Shown: positions 59,112 through 64,000 of the stretch, piece after piece
How the letters are laid out: every line of letters starts with the position of its first letter
Numbering within the stretch: the stretch's first letter is position 1
Assembly: GCA_964578605.1 (NCBI GenBank)
Contig: CAZODO010000012.1
Location: forward strand, 1-64,000
DNA: 64,000 nucleotides
Origin: JAXMHN01 sp964578605
Lineage (GTDB): Bacteria > Verrucomicrobiota > Verrucomicrobiia > Limisphaerales > SIBE01
Reading direction: 5' to 3'
Translations under genes and position numbers: made by a program
Notes under the pieces: generated by a model
Database searches by the model: none
The model's input: only the letters and a program-made list of their open reading frames with translations
Told to the model about the DNA's origin: nothing

Positions 59112-60077
59112 TTAGATCCGGATTAAATTGCGCGCCGCGGCCGCGATCGCCCGGGCCGTCGGGCGGTGCGCCGCCCAAAGATTGGGGTGGAAGGGGATGG
59201 GCGTGTCTTTGGCGTTCAAGCGTTGCGGCGGGGCGTCCAAGAGCGCGAAACCCTCGCTCGCGACCCGCGCGACCACCTCCGCCGTGACTCCCCCCCAAGG
59301 CCATGACTCGCCAACACAGAGCAAGCGCCCCGTTCGGGCGACCGACGCCATGATGGTATCCGTATCGAGCGGCTTCACGGTCCTGAGGTCGACCACCTCC
59401 ACTTCCATGCCTTCACTGGTTAATTCTTCGGCCACGGCCAGCCCTTCGTGCACCATGGCGCTATAGGCGACCAGCGTCAGATCCCGGCCTTCCCGCGCGA
59501 TCCGCGCTTTGCCGACCGGCATGGCTTCGGTGGGCAAGCCTTCCGCCTTCAAATGGTAATAGAGATATTTGTGCTCACAAAAGATGACGGGATCATCGAG
59601 AGCCACCGCTGCCAGCAACATGCTGTAAGCGTCTTCGACCGTCGCCGGCGTCATGACAATCAGGCCCGGGTAATGCGCGTAGACCGCCTCCATGCTCTGG
59701 CTGTGGAACGGGCCGCTGCCCACGGTGCCTCCCGACGGCAGGCGAATCGTGATGGGGCAAGGCACCTGAGTCCGCCAATAAAGGCTGGCGGCCTGGTTGA
59801 CAATCTGGTTGAAGCCCGCGGTCGAGAAATCGGCAAATTGCATCTCGATAATCGGGCGCATGCCCTCGATGGCCGCCCCAATCGCCAGTCCCACCATGGC
59901 GTCCTCGCTAATCGGGGCGTCAATGACGCGCCCTGGAAATTCCCTCGCCAGGTTTTTCGTCGCTTTGAATGCGCCTCCAAACACGCCGACGTCCTGGCCA
60001 TAAATGAACACCCGCGGGTCCTGGGCCAAAGCCCGTGCTTGCGCCTCTCGGATCGCTTCAAGGTACGTGATGCTCAT
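59112..60077 (-). CDS. 2-oxoacid dehydrogenase E1 component beta subunit
   Basis: A 321-aa ThDP-dependent beta subunit. It has YLEAIREAQARALAQDPRVF, the VFGGAFKATKNLAREF segment, IDAPISEDAMVGLAIGAAI (the glutamate-containing ThDP activation region), IEMQFADFSTAGFNQI and the C-terminal LCVGESWPWGGVTAEVVA. It needs an alpha subunit for activity. The adjacent upstream gene is a DNA methyltransferase, so E1-alpha is not where it is normally found. ATG 60077 is preferred to an in-frame codon at 60107. Confidence 0.92.
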   Translation of the reverse strand: MSITYLEAIREAQARALAQDPRVFIYGQDVGVFGGAFKATKNLAREFPGRVIDAPISEDAMVGLAIGAAIEGMRPIIEMQFADFSTAGFNQIVNQAASLYWRTQVPCPITIRLPSGGTVGSGPFHSQSMEAVYAHYPGLIVMTPATVEDAYSMLLAAVALDDPVIFCEHKYLYYHLKAEGLPTEAMPVGKARIAREGRDLTLVAYSAMVHEGLAVAEELTSEGMEVEVVDLRTVKPLDTDTIMASVARTGRLLCVGESWPWGGVTAEVVARVASEGFALLDAPPQRLNAKDTPIPFHPNLWAAHRPTARAIAAAARNLIRI

Positions 60078-60163
60078 GAATCTTGCTTGCGGCCGCCTGG
60101 CATACACCTGGCCTGCTTGAACGCCCCAAATCCTATCCGGTCAGCCGCTGGACGCGCAAATGT

Positions 60164-61066
60164 TTACTCTTCGGGCTTCCCGGACCCGCCCAGGTCGAAC
60201 AGCGTTTGGCCGTTGCCGGCCGAAGCCGAAACCCGGCGGTGAACCGGCCCCGAGTTCGGCAATGCCGGCGCATTCAAAGCCACGCGCGCCACTTCCATAT
60301 ATTCGGGGTCAATCTCAAACCCGACAAAGCGTCGAACGCGGCACTGTTTGGCGGCGACCCCGGAATGGCCAATCCCCAGAAAAGGGTCAAGAACCACCAG
60401 GTCTGGCACGTGCCCATGGATCTTGATGCAATTCGCCGCCAGAGCCGTCGGGAAGGTCGCCGGATGCGGCCGGTCTTTCGCCCGGTGCTTGATCGTCTCG
60501 TAGGGAACGAACCAGGTATTCCCACGACACCGCAAGTCCCGCCCCTTCGTGTGTCCCCAGCGCGCAATATTGGACTTGTCTGAATAGGGGACCCCCAACG
60601 CCAGCCGATCCAACTCCACGTCCCCATCCATGGTCAGGTGGAACACGTATTCGTGGCAATCGTTCACAAACCGCCGGGACTGGATGGGTTTGAAATGCCC
60701 GGCCGTGACCTGTTCACCCGCCCGCGTCTCGACGGTGATCGATTTGATCCAGTGAAACGTGTTCTGCAGCACGAACAGCTTGCTCAAGACGATAATCAGC
60801 TCGTGCGGGAGCAGCGGGTTGGCAGGGCACGCTCCCAGGTTCAAAAAGAACGATCCCTTGTCCTTAAGCACCCGCTTGACTTCCCCGGCCCACTCCAGCG
60901 ACCAGGCGAGATATTCCGAACTCGAGCGCGTATCGTCGTACTTACTGTACTTAATCCCGAGGTTGTAGGGCGGCGACGTCACCACCACATCCACCGATTT
61001 CTCCGGCAACTCGCGCATCTCCTTGATGCAATCGCCTGTCTTTAGGATCAGCTCCGTTTCCTGCAT
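60164..61066 (-). CDS. Orphan site-specific DNA methyltransferase (beta class)
   Basis: A 300-aa beta-class methyltransferase. The catalytic motif IV (TSPPYN, ~30-35) precedes the SAM-binding motif I (DPFLGIGHSG, ~227-236), which is the beta-class order. The TSPPY form is frequent in N4-cytosine and some N6-adenine enzymes. The central region includes a target-recognition part with GHFKPIQSRRFVNDCHEYVF. No restriction endonuclease, specificity subunit or modification partner is adjacent, so it could be an orphan regulatory or phage-derived methylase. It is preceded by two perfect palindromes. Confidence 0.9.
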   Translation of the reverse strand: MQETELILKTGDCIKEMRELPEKSVDVVVTSPPYNLGIKYSKYDDTRSSSEYLAWSLEWAGEVKRVLKDKGSFFLNLGACPANPLLPHELIIVLSKLFVLQNTFHWIKSITVETRAGEQVTAGHFKPIQSRRFVNDCHEYVFHLTMDGDVELDRLALGVPYSDKSNIARWGHTKGRDLRCRGNTWFVPYETIKHRAKDRPHPATFPTALAANCIKIHGHVPDLVVLDPFLGIGHSGVAAKQCRVRRFVGFEIDPEYMEVARVALNAPALPNSGPVHRRVSASAGNGQTLFDLGGSGKPEE

Positions 61067-61179
61067 GGCGGGAGAAAGTCGCGATTCGCACCTTGCCGGT
61101 CAACTCGTTATTGACGGGAAGAGTTGCCGATTTCTGAGGCAGGGATGGCGCGTGTGAGGGCCTCGAACCTGTAATACAA

Positions 61180-61191
61180 ATGTTATAACAT
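61180..61191. promoter_or_regulatory. Perfect 12-bp palindrome ATGTTATAACAT
   Basis: ATGTTATAACAT is its own reverse complement. It is AT-rich and lies ~114 bp upstream of the methyltransferase start codon, so it can be an operator or a -10-type element. Function is inferred. Confidence 0.45.
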
Positions 61192-61213
61192 GCGTGCAAA
61201 AACGGCCCTCTGA

Positions 61214-61228
61214 AACATGTAACATGTT
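61214..61228. promoter_or_regulatory. Perfect inverted repeat AACATGT-A-ACATGTT
   Basis: Two 7-bp arms separated by a single A, exactly complementary. It lies 34 bp from the other palindrome. Paired operators of this sort are typical where a controller protein or the methyltransferase itself regulates the gene. Confidence 0.5.
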
Positions 61229-61620
61229 GTTCCTAAGCCTCTTAAAAATGGTGACAATTTGGCGACATTCTTCGGTTTCCTCCCCGCATCCCGCATGCGA
61301 TCCCGTCCGTCCAGCCTATGACAGACGGTGCGTATGGAAGTGAATTGGACCAGTTCGCGGGGCGGTACCCCGGGCTGACGAGTCCTGGCGCCTATGGCGC
61401 GGTCAATCGGAACCCTCTGCGGGATCGAGAATGCTGGCTCCTTCATGATGGGAATTGCGCCAAAAGACATCTGTCCGAAGAAATCCGTCATGCACCCCTT
61501 GGAGCGCGGTTTTGTGAGCGGCTTTGCTTTGGCCATGAGAAGTGCTTCCCGTGAGGCCGATTGGTGTCTGGCGCTCCGCGGAGGTTGCAAAACGGACGGG
61601 ATTCGTATCAAATCAGCCGT

Positions 61621-62991
61621 ATGAAATCCGTTATTTCGAACTCCGAAGCCAAAGGAACCTCACGCCGCCAATTCCTCGCCCAAACTGGAGCTGTTATTGC
61701 AGGAACCGCGCTGGTCGGAAGCGCGGGAACCCATGTGCACGCCCAAGGAACCGACACCATCCAGCTTGCGCTGATCGGTTGTGGTGGACGCGGCAGTGGC
61801 GCGGTCGCCAACGCAATGGAAGCCTCGGGTGGGCCGGTCAAGTTGATCGCCATGGCGGACCTGTTCCGGGACCGGTTGGCCAGCTCGCACAAGGTCCTGC
61901 AGCAGAACTTTGGCCCGCGGGTCGATGTGCCCCGAGACCGGCAGTTTGTTGGCTTTGACGCCTTCAAACGAGCCATTGACTGCTTGCGACCCGGGTCGGG
62001 CGACATCGCCATGCTCACGGGCTACGCCGGGTTCCGGCCGGTGCAACTGGAGTACGCCGTGCAGAAAGGGGTGAACGTTTTCATGGAAAAATCGTTCGCT
62101 TCTGATCCCCCTGGAGTTCGGCGGCTTATCAAAGCGGGCAAGGAAGGCGAAAAGAAAGGGCTGAAGATCGCTGCCGGCCTGATGTGCCGCCATTCCCGCA
62201 ATCGCCAGGAACTGATGAACCGCATTCGGGACGGCGAACTGGGCGATATCCACCTGATCCGCGCCTACCGGATGGAGGCGAGCGGGCCGTTGCCGCCTCG
62301 GCCGGCGCAGATTCCGGATCTCGAATGGCAGCTTCGCAACTTCACGAAGTTCCTTTGGGTTTCGGGCGGGCTTTTTGCCGAGATGGATATTCACCAGATT
62401 GACGAGCTATGCTGGATCAAAGAGGCCTGGCCCGTCACGGCTCATGGCATCGGGGGACGGGTGGCCAACAGCAATGATTGCAGCCAGAACCTCGATTCGT
62501 TCTCGGCGGAATGGACCTTTGCCGATGGCGCCAAAGCGTACGATGTCGTCCGTTATATCCCGAAATGTCACCCGGACTTCGCGACCTACATCCATGGGAC
62601 AAAGCGGGCCGCGCAGTTCTCGGGCAACATCCACGCCGGGACGGTCCGGATTTACAAAGACCAGCGCGTTTCCCGCGACAACATCCTTTGGGAGGCTCCA
62701 AAGGAAGAGCTGACTTCATGGCAAGTTCAGTGGAACGATTTCCTCGACGCCATCCGCCGCGATCAACCCTTGAACCAGGCTGAGCGCGCCGGGCTCGCCA
62801 ACCTGGCTGACATCATGGGCCGCGCCGCGATCCATATGGGCCGAATCATCACCTTTGAGGAGGCGATGGCTTCGAACTTCCAGTTCTTCCCTGAACTGGA
62901 CAATCTCACGTTCGACTCTCCGCCCCCCATTCACGCGGATTCTGCCGGATGCTATCCCGTGCCGATCCCTGGGGAATGGGTGGAGATTTAA
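61621..62991 (+). CDS. Tat-exported Gfo/Idh/MocA family oxidoreductase
   Basis: A 456-aa NAD(P)-binding oxidoreductase with a twin-arginine leader (SRRQFLAQTGAVIAGTALVG). The Rossmann entry is LALIGCGGRGSGAVANA, followed by IAMADLF. The Gfo/Idh/MocA EK(P)-type loop is VNVFMEKSFASDPPGVR, and DIHQIDELCWIKEAWPV contains the conserved His. Many paralogs of this exported type exist in Planctomycetota and Verrucomicrobiota, probably acting on sugars or inositols. Start: ATG 61621, directly before the leader. The HAD-family gene follows 67 bp later on the same strand. Confidence 0.92.
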   Translation: MKSVISNSEAKGTSRRQFLAQTGAVIAGTALVGSAGTHVHAQGTDTIQLALIGCGGRGSGAVANAMEASGGPVKLIAMADLFRDRLASSHKVLQQNFGPRVDVPRDRQFVGFDAFKRAIDCLRPGSGDIAMLTGYAGFRPVQLEYAVQKGVNVFMEKSFASDPPGVRRLIKAGKEGEKKGLKIAAGLMCRHSRNRQELMNRIRDGELGDIHLIRAYRMEASGPLPPRPAQIPDLEWQLRNFTKFLWVSGGLFAEMDIHQIDELCWIKEAWPVTAHGIGGRVANSNDCSQNLDSFSAEWTFADGAKAYDVVRYIPKCHPDFATYIHGTKRAAQFSGNIHAGTVRIYKDQRVSRDNILWEAPKEELTSWQVQWNDFLDAIRRDQPLNQAERAGLANLADIMGRAAIHMGRIITFEEAMASNFQFFPELDNLTFDSPPPIHADSAGCYPVPIPGEWVEI

Positions 62992-63058
62992 GGCTGGCCC
63001 TTGCGCCAATGTCTCGGGGATGCGGGCCTCGAAGGGCCGGCTCGCATCCTTACCGCCT

Positions 63059-63742
63059 ATGAGAAGGGGAGGCTTCAAAGCCATTATCTTCGATATGGAC
63101 GGCGTGATCGTCGATAGCGAACCCGTCCATGAACAAGCGTTCCGCGATGTGTTCCGGGAGATGGGGTATGGCGAAACGCACGGGATCGATTTCCCACGTT
63201 ACTACGGGCGGTCCGATCGGGCGCTCTGGGTCGATTTCATCGAAAGGCACCAGCCGCCCTGGTCTTTGGAAGAACTGACCGAGTGGAAGCAGCGCCGCTT
63301 TCTCGAGATGATCCGGCGCGACCAACCGATCTTCCATGGGCTGCCGGAGCTTTTGGAGAAGCTCGCGCCCCGCTACAGGATGGCGGTGGCCTCAGGTTCC
63401 CTGCACCCCGTGATCGATGAAGTGCTGGCCATGCGCGACCTGCGCCGCTTCTTCCCGGTCGTGGTCAGCATCCAGGATGTGCCCCGAGGCAAGCCCAAGC
63501 CCGACGTCTTCCTGCGCGCTGCCGACCTGCTCGAGGTTGCGCCGGGGGATTGCTGTGTGGTGGAAGACTCGGCGGCGGGCGTGGAGGCGGCCTTGGCGGC
63601 GGGAATGGCCGTCATTGCCATCACGAACTCCCTCAGCGCCGAGAAATTAGCCCGCGCGACTCGGGTTGTGAGCACTTACGACGAGATTGCGGGGCGTTTG
63701 CTTTCTACCGAGCCCGCTGCGCGCCAGGCAGGTGTGCTTTAA
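63059..63742 (+). CDS. HAD-family phosphatase/phosphomutase (beta-phosphoglucomutase-like)
   Basis: A 227-aa HAD hydrolase, subfamily IA. The nucleophile motif IIFDMDGVIVDSEPVHEQAF carries the two aspartates. The cap region contains YYGRSDRALW; motif II is AVASGSL, and the Lys and acidic motif are in PRGKPKPDVFLRAADLL and VVEDSAAGVEAALAAGM. Such enzymes act on sugar phosphates or similar small phosphoesters. ATG 63059 was chosen; the frame upstream overlaps the end of the oxidoreductase gene. The 3' end overlaps the convergent aldolase gene by 38 bp. Confidence 0.9.
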   Translation: MRRGGFKAIIFDMDGVIVDSEPVHEQAFRDVFREMGYGETHGIDFPRYYGRSDRALWVDFIERHQPPWSLEELTEWKQRRFLEMIRRDQPIFHGLPELLEKLAPRYRMAVASGSLHPVIDEVLAMRDLRRFFPVVVSIQDVPRGKPKPDVFLRAADLLEVAPGDCCVVEDSAAGVEAALAAGMAVIAITNSLSAEKLARATRVVSTYDEIAGRLLSTEPAARQAGVL

Positions 63743-64000
63743 AATCCGCCACGAACTGGTGCACATCGTCTTCCGTGGTATCCCAGGAACTCATCAGCCG
63801 GCAACCGCCCTGGCCAATAAACGAGTAGAACCGCCACCCCAGGTTTCGCATCGCCTCCGCGGTTTCCTGCGGCATCTGAACGAAGACCGAGTTCGCCTGG
63901 CAAGGAAACATCGGTTTCACACCGGGCAATCCGCTAATCTCCGAATGAAGGAGTTGCGCCATGCGGTTGGCATGGCGTGCGCGATTGAGCCAAGCCCCAT
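63705..64000 (-). CDS. Threonine aldolase-like (beta-eliminating lyase) 3' fragment, cut by window end
   Basis: Partial: only the C-terminal ~98 codons are visible; the gene continues beyond 64000. The frame reads GAWLNRARHANRMAQLLHS, PCQANSVFVQMPQETAEAM, then FYSFIGQGGCRLMSSWDTTE and DVHQFVADFKAHL. This set of features is characteristic of the C-terminal domain of low-specificity L-threonine aldolases, which cleave threonine to glycine and acetaldehyde with PLP. The stop at 63705 overlaps the HAD gene in the opposite orientation. The PLP-lysine domain lies outside the window. Confidence 0.8.
   Translation of the reverse strand, partial: GAWLNRARHANRMAQLLHSEISGLPGVKPMFPCQANSVFVQMPQETAEAMRNLGWRFYSFIGQGGCRLMSSWDTTEDDVHQFVADFKAHLPGAQRAR

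Larger units (their letters stand above)
61067..61620. other. Spacer with palindromes upstream of a DNA methyltransferase
   Basis: 554 bp between divergent genes (methyltransferase and Gfo/Idh/MocA protein). It contains the two perfect palindromes listed separately and a motif at 61248 that resembles one at 118. Several short ORFs cross it, but none shows a recognisable protein. Confidence 0.5.

Noticed and set aside
61183..61536. Minus-strand frame of about 117 codons between the methyltransferase and oxidoreductase genes
   Set aside because: It begins plausibly (MAKAKPLTKPRSKG) but shows no family motif. It runs across the palindromes region's edge and the ATGGTGACAATT motif, so it is more likely non-coding or a decayed gene.

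Overview
The window is GC-rich chromosomal DNA (roughly 60 percent by eye) with about 50 protein genes, no rRNA or tRNA gene that I can see, and no phage or intact insertion sequence. The gene mix points to a Verrucomicrobiota member, probably of the Pedosphaera/Limisphaerales type. The reasons are stand-alone prepilin-leader proteins with an H-X9-DG tail, a DUF1080/LamG secreted protein, Tat-exported Gfo/Idh/MocA and aldo/keto oxidoreductases, a ceramidase-domain secreted protein, a HzsA-like heme protein, and intergenic DNA full of short heptad and 11-bp repeats. This assignment is inference from gene content; there is no rRNA marker.

Layout. 0.3-3.3 kb: prepilin-like protein, small membrane protein, secreted DUF3142-like protein. 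3.6-8.3 kb: three consecutive CNNM/CorC-type DUF21-CBS membrane proteins and a rhomboid protease. 8.5-12.2 kb: tightly packed aguB-like amidase, trpC, an RmlD-like reductase and gluQ. 12.1-30.9 kb: mostly exported proteins (two purple-acid-phosphatase-like enzymes, HzsA-like diheme protein, DUF1080-LamG, a 963-aa secreted protein, C39-like protein), plus an MBOAT/SGNH O-acylation pair, a SirB1-like protein and an aldo/keto reductase. 31-42 kb, all on the minus strand: two amino-acid transporters, carB, a WYL regulator, ilvD, an ICMT-like methyltransferase and two tandem glucosamine-6-phosphate deaminase paralogs. 42.2-44 kb: ffh and an orphan VapC toxin.

44.2-49.1 kb is the most interesting block. 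It is a five-gene minus-strand operon encoding a tetraheme cytochrome, a Tat-exported four-cluster ferredoxin, an NrfD/DsrP-type quinol-interacting membrane protein, an octaheme cytochrome of the hydroxylamine oxidoreductase family, and an uncharacterised translationally coupled protein. It looks like a quinol-linked periplasmic nitrogen-oxide (or related) reductase complex in which an octaheme HAO-like protein takes the catalytic place that NrfA has in Nrf systems.

49.3-64 kb: a Cys/Met-metabolism PLP enzyme, a ceramidase-like protein, a cassette of Fe-alcohol dehydrogenase, aldehyde dehydrogenase and glutamine-synthetase-family ligase, endonuclease IV, 2-oxoacid dehydrogenase E1-beta and E2 (no E1-alpha alongside), an orphan DNA methyltransferase preceded by two perfect palindromes, a Gfo/Idh/MocA protein, a HAD phosphatase and the 3' part of a threonine aldolase gene cut by the window end.

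The intergenic DNA has structure of its own. Two loci (27.4 and 55.2 kb) carry the same kind of hairpin built from 11-bp units, and two more loci carry simple 11-bp tandem repeats. There is also a REPIN/MITE-like repeat present twice in opposite orientation, a GC palindrome present twice, a 15-bp motif shared by two spacers, and heptad repeats in three spacers.
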